A DNA stretch of 64,000 nucleotides from Winslowiella arboricola (GTDB lineage Bacteria; Pseudomonadota; Gammaproteobacteria; Enterobacterales; Enterobacteriaceae): the NCBI RefSeq assembly GCF_025527015.1, contig NZ_JAODIM010000043.1:1273862-1337861 (forward strand). Reading direction: 5' to 3'. Positions 53,149 through 61,224 of the stretch are shown here, one piece after another (within the stretch, counting starts at the first letter, position 1; the number at the start of each line of letters is the position of its first letter). The notes under the pieces were generated by a model. That model saw nothing but the letters and a program-made list of their open reading frames with translations, searched no databases and had not been told where the DNA came from. The translations under genes and the position numbers were made by a program.

Positions 53149-54078
53149 TTACCTTAGCTGCCCCGCCACAAAAACCTGCCATAACGCCTCAACAGCCTTA
53201 GACATCCTGTTCGCCGGCCGGTACAGACGGATTTCCACCGGGATACTGAGATTCGCCTTTGGATCTGCCGCAACGCAGATTGCCCCGCTTTTAACATCCT
53301 CTTCCGCCAGCGTCTGAGGCAGCCACGCGACGCCCTCCCCCGTTCTTACCATCGCCAGCAACGTGGCGGCCAGATCCGAGATAAACGCCACATCCATCCC
53401 GCGCTTAACATGATTTATTGCAGCAGTATTCGAGATAATCCTCCCCAGACCAGATTCATTGCTGAATGATAGATAAGGGAATTTCTTTTTATCGCCGACG
53501 CGCCACACTGGTAGTCTGCTTTCAGGCGCAACCTTGCTGTAGGGGGTAAGCCAGTCCGTACCCAGCTTCACGCTAAGAAACTTGTTCTGATCCAGCAGCA
53601 AATGCATATGGGGATGATAATGACAGAGCAAAAACTGCGCTTCTCCCTGAATAAGGGATCTTTCACAGGCGCGCAGCGTATCCGATAAAAGACGAAATGA
53701 ACCCATTCTGACGATTTTTTCATGAGTCCTCAGCAGATTAGGGAAAAATGAAAATGAGAGCGCATGGGTAGCCGAAAAAATCACATCCGGCTGCAAATTA
53801 CCTGAAACATCCATGGTTTCGCTTCTCAGCGAATAGAGCGCCCGGATCAAATCGGGGGCCTGCTGGCTGAAAACTTCCCCGGCCCTTGTCAGATGTACGC
53901 CTCGCCGATTTCGCTCAAAAAGCGGCGTGCCAATCCACTCTTCCAGCGAGCGAATTCGCCGGCTGAATGCTGGCTGTGTCACATAACGAGATGCTGATGC
54001 CTTCGAGAAACTTAGCGTTTCTGCCAGTGCAACGCAGTCCTCAAGCCAGGTTAGCTCCAGGTGATGCCGATTTTGCAT
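53149..54078 (-). CDS. LysR-family regulator divergent from the D-tartrate dehydratase gene
   Basis: A LysR-type transcription factor of 309 residues from the ATG at 54078 (MQNRHHLELTWLEDCVALAE). In-frame ATGs at 54099 and 54123 would add 7 or 15 residues; no start has a strong Shine-Dalgarno. The N-terminal helix-turn-helix reads TLSFSKASASRYVTQPAFSRRIRSLEEWIG, a form I associate with the HypT/YjiE-like subgroup, and the effector domain follows from about residue 90. It is transcribed away from tarD with a 202-bp shared gap, so it is the likely regulator of the tarD-FAH-MFS genes, possibly with a hydroxy-diacid as inducer. I could not identify a specific operator. Confidence 0.85.
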   Translation of the reverse strand: MQNRHHLELTWLEDCVALAETLSFSKASASRYVTQPAFSRRIRSLEEWIGTPLFERNRRGVHLTRAGEVFSQQAPDLIRALYSLRSETMDVSGNLQPDVIFSATHALSFSFFPNLLRTHEKIVRMGSFRLLSDTLRACERSLIQGEAQFLLCHYHPHMHLLLDQNKFLSVKLGTDWLTPYSKVAPESRLPVWRVGDKKKFPYLSFSNESGLGRIISNTAAINHVKRGMDVAFISDLAATLLAMVRTGEGVAWLPQTLAEEDVKSGAICVAADPKANLSIPVEIRLYRPANRMSKAVEALWQVFVAGQLR

Positions 54079-54280
54079 TACAGACAACTCAATTCGCATT
54101 AGAAGAGGAAAATTTAAGCGCATATTATGGCATTTAACAAGGCAAGAATCGCTTTGTTACTGAGAACCAACAGGAAATCCGCGTACCAAACGGCATAACT
54201 CTTTTTTTTGCATAGCGCCCGACGGATCAGCGGCATGGTTATCTCGGTTCCCTAATGAGAATAATGTTCGGAGTGTAAAA

Positions 54281-55444
54281 ATGCGTATTATTGATGTTGT
54301 TGAAATCACCAAACCTATCGCCTCGCCAATTAGAAATGCGTATATCGACTTCAGCAAAATGACCGCCAGCCTGGTGGCCGTCGTCACTGATGTTGAAGTT
54401 GAAGGCCGCCGTGTCGTTGGCTACGGCTTTAATTCTAACGGACGCTACGGTCAGGGCGGCCTGATTCGGGAGCGTTTCCGCGATCGTATTTTGCAGGCAG
54501 AAGATGGCTCGTTGCTGAATGATAAAGGCGATAACCTCGACCCACATCGTATCTGGAGTGCGATGATGTCAAACGAGAAGCCTGGTGGACACGGTGAACG
54601 CTCAGTAGCGGTCGGTACGCTGGATATGGCTATCTGGGACGCCACCGCCAAAATTGCCCGTAAACCGCTGTTCCGCCTGCTGGCTGAGCTAAAAGGCAGG
54701 GAAGCGAATCCGCGTGTCTTTGTTTATGCCGCAGGCGGCTATTACTATCCGGGCAAAGATCTGGGGGCGTTGCGCCAGGAAATGCGTGGCTATCTGAATC
54801 GCGGTTATAACGTGGTTAAAATGAAGATTGGTGGCGCATCACTGGAGGAAGACCGCCGCCGCATTGAAGCGGTGCTGGATGAAATCGGCAGCGAAGCGCG
54901 TCTGGCGGTTGATGCAAATGGCCGCTTTGATCTGGAAACCGGCATTGCCTACGCCAAAATGCTGCGCGACTATCCGCTGTTCTGGTATGAAGAAGTCGGC
55001 GATCCTCTGGACTACTCACTTCAGGCTGCTCTCTCTGAATTCTATCCGGGGTCAATGGCCACCGGCGAAAACCTCTTCTCCCATCAGGATGCGCGAAACC
55101 TTCTGCGCTATGGCGGCATGCGTCCTGACCGTGATTATCTGCAGTTTGACTGCGCGCTTTCGTATGGTCTGGTTGAGTACCTGCGCACGCTGGATGTGCT
55201 GGCACAGTTTGGCTGGTCCCCGTCTCGCTGTGTGCCCCACGGTGGCCACCAGATGTCACTGAATATCGCTGCCGGCCTTGGCCTCGGGGGTAACGAAAGC
55301 TACCCGGATCTGTTCCAGCCGTATGGCGGATTCCCTGACTCAGTGAAAGTCGAAGACGGGCACATTATTATGCCTGAATTACCGGGCATTGGTTTCGAAG
55401 GCAAATCCGACCTGATTACAGTGATGCGCGAGCTGGCCGAATAA
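54281..55444 (+). CDS. tarD: D(-)-tartrate dehydratase (enolase superfamily, TarD-like)
   Basis: A 387-residue member of the mandelate-racemase branch of the enolase superfamily, closely resembling Bradyrhizobium D(-)-tartrate dehydratase as I remember it. An N-terminal capping domain (1-140) is followed by the TIM barrel. The catalytic KxK is KMK with Lys182 as base, metal ligands are Asp211 (DANGRF), Glu237 (WYEEVGDP) and Glu263 (TGENLFS), and the second acid/base is His320 (VPHGGHQ). The enzyme dehydrates D-tartrate to oxaloacetate. GGAG lies 7 bp before the ATG. It heads a plus-strand run with a FAH-family gene and an MFS transporter. Specificity is inferred from resemblance; another sugar or diacid dehydratase is less likely. 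Confidence 0.88.
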   Translation: MRIIDVVEITKPIASPIRNAYIDFSKMTASLVAVVTDVEVEGRRVVGYGFNSNGRYGQGGLIRERFRDRILQAEDGSLLNDKGDNLDPHRIWSAMMSNEKPGGHGERSVAVGTLDMAIWDATAKIARKPLFRLLAELKGREANPRVFVYAAGGYYYPGKDLGALRQEMRGYLNRGYNVVKMKIGGASLEEDRRRIEAVLDEIGSEARLAVDANGRFDLETGIAYAKMLRDYPLFWYEEVGDPLDYSLQAALSEFYPGSMATGENLFSHQDARNLLRYGGMRPDRDYLQFDCALSYGLVEYLRTLDVLAQFGWSPSRCVPHGGHQMSLNIAAGLGLGGNESYPDLFQPYGGFPDSVKVEDGHIIMPELPGIGFEGKSDLITVMRELAE

Positions 55445-55526
55445 AAACTGATCTGATACCTGTTTGGCATTTTTAACTCATTCCCCTTTTGCCATTATTG
55501 CAGGAGGGGGTTCTGGAGCCATTTAT

Positions 55527-56366
55527 ATGAAACTGTTAAGTTATATAAAGCCTGACGGCGTTAAAAGCTATGGAATTATCACTGAAAAAGGGATTATCGA
55601 CCTGCGTAATAAGACCGGGCTGGATACGCCGGACCTTAAGAATTTTATTCGGGTAAAAGGTGTTGCCGCCGCCCGGCAATATTTATCTGCGCCTGTTGAT
55701 TTTCGCGCGGATGAAATAATTTACTTACCGGTAATTGAAAACCCCGGGAAAATCCTCTGCGTCGGCATGAATTATCAGGCCAAAAGAGAGGAGTTCGGTG
55801 CAAGCACCACGGCGCCTACAATATTTATCCGTTTTTCTGACTCTCAGACCGCTCATCTTAATGAGATTGTTAAACCTTCATTTACCGAACAGCTGGATTA
55901 TGAGGGGGAGCTGGTTCTGATTATCGGTAAAGCAGGTCTTAATATCAGTGCAGAAGACGCCTGTAACCATATTGCGGGTTACTCCTGCTATATGGATGGT
56001 TCGGTAAGAGACTGGCAGTATACCTGGTTCACCGCCGGAAAAAACTGGAGCAAAACCGGTGGGTTTGGCCCCTGGCTGGTCACGCCAGATGAAACTGGCG
56101 ACCCGCAAAACCTGAATATCAAAACCCTGCTAAATGGGGAAATTGTCCAGAATGAAAATACTTCGCAAATGATCCATCCGGTAAGCGAGCTGATTAGCTA
56201 CATAAGTACCTTTACGCAGTTATCGCCGGGGGATGTCATATTAACCGGTTCACCAGGGGGCGTAGGTCATTCGCGCACGCCGCCACTCTATCTTAAAAAA
56301 GGTGATGTTATTGAGGTTGAAATAGAATCCATCGGCCGCTTAACCAACACTGTCGTTGGCGCCTGA
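55527..56366 (+). CDS. Fumarylacetoacetate-hydrolase-family protein
   Basis: A 279-residue protein of the FAH/FAHD1/HpaG-like fold. Metal ligands are visible as Glu126 and Glu128 (LDYEGELVLIIG) and Asp157 (CYMDGSVRDWQ), and LTGSPGGVG is the conserved C-terminal glycine loop. I chose the ATG at 55527 with GGAG 8 bp upstream; an extension to 55464 covers the ribosome site. Family members hydrolyse or decarboxylate 2-keto acids, and FAHD1 acts on oxaloacetate. Because tarD, 82 bp upstream, should release oxaloacetate in enol form, decarboxylation or tautomerisation of that product is an attractive guess. The precise activity is unknown. Confidence 0.85.
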   Translation: MKLLSYIKPDGVKSYGIITEKGIIDLRNKTGLDTPDLKNFIRVKGVAAARQYLSAPVDFRADEIIYLPVIENPGKILCVGMNYQAKREEFGASTTAPTIFIRFSDSQTAHLNEIVKPSFTEQLDYEGELVLIIGKAGLNISAEDACNHIAGYSCYMDGSVRDWQYTWFTAGKNWSKTGGFGPWLVTPDETGDPQNLNIKTLLNGEIVQNENTSQMIHPVSELISYISTFTQLSPGDVILTGSPGGVGHSRTPPLYLKKGDVIEVEIESIGRLTNTVVGA

Positions 56367-56493
56367 ACCCTGACCTTCACCTGCAAATAGTCGGTATAAG
56401 ATAAGATGTTTATAAAAAATAATACCGATAACATTTCCTGTACTTCTGTAATAAACCTACCCTGATAATTAGAGCATCCAGAAGGAAGTTACC

Positions 56494-57837
56494 ATGAGTG
56501 AACATCCTGTAAATAGTGAAACAACAATTGGAAAATCACGCTGGACCATTATATTACCCGCCGTTTTTATTATGTACACTATCTCCTTTTTTGATCGTGT
56601 CAATATTGGCATGGCATTACCACATATTGTTGCTGAACTGAATTTAACCCCATTAGAAGCTGGCTGGCTTGGCGGAGCATTTGCCTGGGGCTACGTCGTG
56701 ACGCAATTTACTGCCGGTTTTCTGGCGCTAAGGTTTGGCTCGCGCAGAATTATCGGTATCAGCCTGTTCCTGTTCGGTGGTTGTGCGATGGCAACTGGCC
56801 TGGCAAGCAACTTCTATGAGCTGGTGGCGGTGCGCATGTTACTGGGGCTGTCGGAAGGACCCATTCAGGCCGCAACCGCGATGTTTCTGGCACAGTGGTT
56901 TATCAAACAAGAACGCGGCCGCGCATTTGGCATCTGGAACCTCAGCCTCGGTGCAGGCGCATTTCTCGCCGGGCCGATCTCCGGCTGGATTCTGGCGCAC
57001 CACGACTGGCGGATGATGATGATTATCGAGGGCGCGCCCGCCTGGCTATTTTGTCTGCTCTGGTTTGTGATGATCCCTAAAAACCTGGCGTCGGCAAGAT
57101 GGCTGACAGCAGAACACCGCGGGGTGATCCAGCGCGAACTACAAGCCGAACAGGCAGGCCATATTAAGCAGGCTTCCGATCCCTGGTGGACAATTCTCAA
57201 AATCCCTGCCCTGTGGTTAATGCTGACGGGATATTCATTGCACAGTATGCTCGCCTACGGCTTTACGCTCTGGTTGCCTACTGCGCTGAAAAACTACGGC
57301 ACACTAAGCGAATTCACCGTCGGCGCCATCACTGGCGTGCCATTTCTGATGACCATGGTGGGAATTTGGTATATCACCCGTCGCTCGGATAGATACAATC
57401 AGGAGAGACGACTGCATGCGGCCATACCAACCGTGCTGACCGGCATTGCGCTGGCCGCCGCAGCTTTCGTTCCTCTGCACTATTACTACCTGCAGATCGC
57501 CCTGTTTATGTTCGTTGGGCTGACCATGAAAATGATGGTGCCGCTGGTTTATGTCCGCTTAACCGAAATCCTGCCAACCAGTAAAGCCGTTCCCGCCGTC
57601 GCGTTTGTCGGAGGTTGCAGCAACTTTATCGGCCAGTTTGGCGGCCCGATTATTGCGGGCTATCTCAAACATCTGGGAGGAGGCACAGATATGACGCTGT
57701 CATGGGTAGTACTGGGTACATTCTCAATTGTCGGTGGCCTGCTGTTTGCGCTGGCGGTGGGCAAAGGTGAAAGCATCTGGGATATAAAAGCCGCGTTCAA
57801 ACTGGTCCGGCGCTGCACCCAGCCAGTTGAAGATTAA
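56494..57837 (+). CDS. MFS transporter, anion:cation symporter family (probable tartrate/diacid uptake)
   Basis: A 447-residue membrane protein with 12 predicted hydrophobic segments. The N-terminal FFDRVNIGMALPHI and the loop LRFGSRRIIG between helices 2 and 3 are typical of the ACS family, which includes phthalate, glucarate, hexuronate and tartrate carriers. SEGPIQAATAMFLAQWF near helix 4-5 is a further family segment. A GAAGGAAG site precedes the ATG. It lies 127 bp after the FAH gene, so it could be co-transcribed with tarD. Import of tartrate or a related hydroxy-diacid is inferred from its neighbours. Confidence 0.88.
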   Translation: MSEHPVNSETTIGKSRWTIILPAVFIMYTISFFDRVNIGMALPHIVAELNLTPLEAGWLGGAFAWGYVVTQFTAGFLALRFGSRRIIGISLFLFGGCAMATGLASNFYELVAVRMLLGLSEGPIQAATAMFLAQWFIKQERGRAFGIWNLSLGAGAFLAGPISGWILAHHDWRMMMIIEGAPAWLFCLLWFVMIPKNLASARWLTAEHRGVIQRELQAEQAGHIKQASDPWWTILKIPALWLMLTGYSLHSMLAYGFTLWLPTALKNYGTLSEFTVGAITGVPFLMTMVGIWYITRRSDRYNQERRLHAAIPTVLTGIALAAAAFVPLHYYYLQIALFMFVGLTMKMMVPLVYVRLTEILPTSKAVPAVAFVGGCSNFIGQFGGPIIAGYLKHLGGGTDMTLSWVVLGTFSIVGGLLFALAVGKGESIWDIKAAFKLVRRCTQPVED

Positions 57838-57861
57838 TCTCTGTTAAGCCGTAACGAAAAA

Positions 57862-57890
57862 AACGACCAGTCCTGATAAGGCCGGTCGTT
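57862..57890 (+). terminator. Terminator-like hairpin after the MFS gene
   Basis: Arms AACGACC (57862-57868) and GGTCGTT (57884-57890) enclose an inner CCT/AGG pairing and a GATA loop. An A-run precedes it; the downstream T content (GTTGTTCC) is weak. It separates the tarD group from the leuC-like gene. Confidence 0.6.
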
Positions 57891-58073
57891 GTTCCAGCAT
57901 CCCGCCATAAAACCGAGGTCGATGCCTGAAGTTATTGATTTAATTACGATCAGTCACCATTTTACGCTTTGTAAAAAGTGTTTCTCATCGCCTGACCGCC
58001 GCAATGGATAGTCATGATTACCACAATGATTATACTGCTATCAACTTCACCAGTGAGCAATGCAGGTATAAGT

Positions 58074-59492
58074 ATGAGCGCCAGTAGAACACTTTATGAT
58101 AAGCATATTGATTCCCACACCGTTAAAAAATTCGATAATGAAGGCAATGTTCTTTTATATATTGATCGCTCTATCCTGAATGAATATACCAGCCCCCAGG
58201 CATTCAATGGACTGCGGGAAAATAAACGCTCAGTATGGAATCCAAAGTCGATTCTGTTGAATGTGGATCATGTAAACCCTACCCGGCCTGTCCGCGATCA
58301 AAATATGACCGATCCGGGAGGATCCTTACAGGTAAACTTTTTCCGTGAAAATAGTCAATATTTCGCCATTGAGCTATTTGATGTGATGGATAAACGCCAG
58401 GGTATTGAACATGTTGTTGCCCATGAACAAGGACTGGCAATGCCGGGGATGGTCATCGCGGCCGGTGACAGTCACACCACCACCTATGGCGCGCTGGGGG
58501 CTTTGGGTTTCGGTATTGGCACCTCAGAAATTGAGCACCTGCTGGCAACTCAGACGCTGGTATATAAAAAATTAAAGAATATGCGCGTCACTCTGGAAGG
58601 CACCCTCGGCCTGGGTGTTGCCTCTAAAGATGTAATTATGGCGTTAATTGCCCGCATTGGCGCAGATGGCGCCACAGGTTACGCCATCGAATTTTGTGGC
58701 AGTGTTATCGATAATTTGAGTGTTGAAGCGCGTATGACCATTTGTAATATGGCCGTTGAAGCCGGGGCGCGTGGTGCTTTTATGGCGCCTGATGACAAAG
58801 TTTTCGCTTATCTGAAAAATACCCCACGCGCCCCTAAAGGGGAAATGTGGCGAAAGGCAGTTAATAGCTGGCGGCAGTTAAAAACCGATACCGGTGCAAA
58901 ATTCGATAAAGAAATTTATATCGATTCTTCTGAGCTGGAACCCTATGTGACCTGGGGAATCAGCCCGGACCAGGCTGGACCGATCAATGACTGCATCCCG
59001 GACCCGGCGCAAATCAGCGATGAGCAGAAAAAGAAAGCCACCATTACCGCGCTCAGATATATGGATCTGCAACCTGGCACGCCTTTTACTGAAATTAAGA
59101 TTTCTCACGCTTTTATTGGATCCTGTACCAACAGCCGAATCGAAGATTTGCGTGAAGTTGCCAAAGTGGTTGCCGGCAAGAAAGTCGCTTCCCATGTCAG
59201 GGGCATGATTGTTCCTGGCTCTACGCTGGTGAGAGAGAAAGCGGAACAGGAAGGACTCGCGCAAATCTTTATTGATGCAGGATTTGAATGGCGACAATCC
59301 GGTTGCTCAATGTGCCTGGCGATGAATGAGGATGTACTTTTACCGGGTGATCGCTGCGCTTCCAGCACTAATCGCAATTTTGCCGGAAGACAAGGCGCCG
59401 GTTCCCGTACGCATCTTATGAGCCCGGCAATGGTGGCGGCTTCAGCTGTCGCCGGCCACTTAACCGACGTCAGAGTTTGTACCGGAGTTTAA
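58074..59492 (+). CDS. LeuC-like large subunit of an aconitase-family hydro-lyase
   Basis: A 472-residue protein aligned along its length with 3-isopropylmalate dehydratase large subunit (LeuC, 466). The 4Fe-4S ligands are Cys351 (GSCTNSR), Cys411 and Cys414 (SGCSMC). The segment that reads DHNVST in LeuC is DHVNPT here (residues 65-70), a change near the substrate pocket. I start at 58074 (MSASRTLYDKHID) because it aligns with LeuC; an in-frame ATG at 58014 would add a hydrophobic 20-residue leader. The small subunit follows 2 bp after its stop. With no leuA or leuB nearby, a catabolic substrate (maleate, citraconate or another diacid) is more likely than isopropylmalate. Confidence 0.85.
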   Translation: MSASRTLYDKHIDSHTVKKFDNEGNVLLYIDRSILNEYTSPQAFNGLRENKRSVWNPKSILLNVDHVNPTRPVRDQNMTDPGGSLQVNFFRENSQYFAIELFDVMDKRQGIEHVVAHEQGLAMPGMVIAAGDSHTTTYGALGALGFGIGTSEIEHLLATQTLVYKKLKNMRVTLEGTLGLGVASKDVIMALIARIGADGATGYAIEFCGSVIDNLSVEARMTICNMAVEAGARGAFMAPDDKVFAYLKNTPRAPKGEMWRKAVNSWRQLKTDTGAKFDKEIYIDSSELEPYVTWGISPDQAGPINDCIPDPAQISDEQKKKATITALRYMDLQPGTPFTEIKISHAFIGSCTNSRIEDLREVAKVVAGKKVASHVRGMIVPGSTLVREKAEQEGLAQIFIDAGFEWRQSGCSMCLAMNEDVLLPGDRCASSTNRNFAGRQGAGSRTHLMSPAMVAASAVAGHLTDVRVCTGV

Positions 59493-59494
59493 TA

Positions 59495-60106
59495 ATGGAA
59501 CCTTTTACATCAATTTCAGGCATCGCTGCGCCGATGATGGCGGCAAATATCGACACCGATGTCATTATGCCTAAACAATTCCTGAAGGGCATCGACAGAC
59601 AGGGACTGGATAAGGGGCTGTTTTATGACTTACGTTTTAACCGTGATGGCAGTGAAAATCCGGAATTTATTCTGAATACACCGCAGTGTCGAGGGGCTAA
59701 ATTCCTGATTGTCGGTCCGAATTTTGGCTGCGGCTCCAGTCGCGAACACGCCGTGTGGGGGATGAAGCAGCTGGGCATCCGTGCGCTGATTGGCACCTCC
59801 TTTGCGGGTATTTTCAATGATAACTGCCTGCGCAATGGCGTATTAACCCTCTGCCTCAATGAGGTTGAGTTAAAAGCTCTCGCTGACAGAGTCTCTGCGG
59901 GCGACAGCAATATCATCGCAATTGATCTTGAGAATCAGATTATAAATGCTGCAAATGCCAGCTTTAACTTCAGCGTTGATGATTTAAAAAAGGACATGCT
60001 GGTAAATGGACTGGATGCAATTGGATTGACGCTATCATTTAAAGATAAGATCCTTCAGTTTGAAGATAAATACTTCGCTGAAAACCCATGGCAAAAAGTC
60101 ACTTAG
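59495..60106 (+). CDS. LeuD-like small subunit of an aconitase-family hydro-lyase
   Basis: A 203-residue swivel-domain subunit matching LeuD (201). Conserved segments are ANIDTDVIMPKQFL near residue 20 and NFGCGSSREHAVW near 76, where the serines and arginine bind substrate carboxylates. The ATG at 59495 has GGAG 8 bp upstream and lies 2 bp after the LeuC-like stop, so the subunits are coupled. The pair forms a heteromeric hydratase/isomerase; substrate unknown. It is convergent with the downstream DmlR-like regulator. Confidence 0.87.
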   Translation: MEPFTSISGIAAPMMAANIDTDVIMPKQFLKGIDRQGLDKGLFYDLRFNRDGSENPEFILNTPQCRGAKFLIVGPNFGCGSSREHAVWGMKQLGIRALIGTSFAGIFNDNCLRNGVLTLCLNEVELKALADRVSAGDSNIIAIDLENQIINAANASFNFSVDDLKKDMLVNGLDAIGLTLSFKDKILQFEDKYFAENPWQKVT

Positions 60107-60182
60107 CCATTTTCGCAGATTTTAATATAAACAGGCGGCACATCAACCGTAATAGCCTTATGCAGTCGCACTTCGCGGCTAC

Positions 60183-61088
60183 TTAGAAATGGATATGTCG
60201 AAAATATTCGTCCAGAAACTCAACACATTTCCTGGTCTTTATTGAATCGTCTAATTTCTGCGGATAAATCGCCCAGACTGATGCCTGCTGGTAATAATCA
60301 GGCAGAATCTGGATTAATTGCCCCGATTCAATATATTTTCTGGCATCCCACTGACTCCTGAATGCAATCCCATGACCATCCAGCGCCCACTGCATAATCA
60401 CTTCACCATTATTAGACGATAAATCGCCACTCACCCTGATCGTTGCAAACCTATCATCATTTTTCATCTGCCACACACCAAATGGCTCCCCTTTTTCCTG
60501 TAGAAACAGGCAGCTGTGTGATGAAAGATCCTCCGGAACGTTGGGGATATCGTTGTTGTCAAAATAATCAGGTGATGCGCAAAGAACTCTTTTATTATCG
60601 GCGATGCGCCTGGCATAGTAGCGATCATTAAATGCATCACCCACCATAATTTCAAGATCAACCCCCTCTTTAACCAAATCCAGTTTGATATCAGTTAGAG
60701 TGAATTTTATTTTTAACTTAGGGTTACTTTTGGCGAACAGGGATAGTGGGCGGGTAAGGTGATTTTTTCCGAAACCAAAAGAACTGCAGATATGCAGGCT
60801 TCCTGTGACGTCATTTTTTACATCCTGAACTTTTTCAATCACCCCTCGCGCGGTTCTTAGCAACTGTTCGGCCTGATGTTTCGTCACCTCACCTGCGGTA
60901 GTTAATTTTATGTCACGCGTGTTGCGATAGAAGAGTTTCACTTGCAGGACATCTTCAAGAATGCCAATCCGTTTAGTAATGTAAGCATTCGACAGGCCTA
61001 ACTCCACCGCAGCGCCGGAAAAACTATTATTTCTAATCACCGTCAAAAAAACATTGAAATCTTCAATCTGCGGCCATTTAGGTTTCAT
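60183..61088 (-). CDS. LysR-family regulator of the DmlR/TtdR type
   Basis: A 301-residue LysR regulator closely resembling E. coli DmlR (YeaT), which controls D-malate dehydrogenase, and its relative TtdR. The N-terminal HTH (NSFSGAAVELGLSNAYITKRIGILED) is followed by ISSFGFGK-type CSSFGFGK, HPFGVWQ-like EPFGVWQ, and LPDYYQQASVWAIY, segments shared with DmlR. This regulator group responds to D-malate or tartrates, supporting a hydroxy-diacid role for the island. It converges on the LeuD-like gene with a 76-bp gap. Its coding region is visibly more AT-rich than the core genes around it. Confidence 0.88.
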   Translation of the reverse strand: MKPKWPQIEDFNVFLTVIRNNSFSGAAVELGLSNAYITKRIGILEDVLQVKLFYRNTRDIKLTTAGEVTKHQAEQLLRTARGVIEKVQDVKNDVTGSLHICSSFGFGKNHLTRPLSLFAKSNPKLKIKFTLTDIKLDLVKEGVDLEIMVGDAFNDRYYARRIADNKRVLCASPDYFDNNDIPNVPEDLSSHSCLFLQEKGEPFGVWQMKNDDRFATIRVSGDLSSNNGEVIMQWALDGHGIAFRSQWDARKYIESGQLIQILPDYYQQASVWAIYPQKLDDSIKTRKCVEFLDEYFRHIHF

Positions 61089-61162
61089 TGTTTTCTCTTA
61101 TCTCCACGGCTTTTTACCACTGGATAATATAACACCCTTTAGCGGGTTGCTAAGATTTAAAC

Positions 61163-61190
61163 AAAAAACCCACTGTGGTGACAGAGGGTT
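61163..61190 (-). terminator. ycaD Rho-independent terminator
   Basis: Arms AACCC-ACTGT (61167-61176) and ACAG-A-GGGTT (61181-61190) pair with one internal mismatch around GGTG; on the minus strand it is followed by six T residues. It marks the right edge of the accessory island. Confidence 0.8.
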
Positions 61191-61224
61191 GATTTCAGTT
61201 TACTGCTTTGAAAATCAGGAGGGA

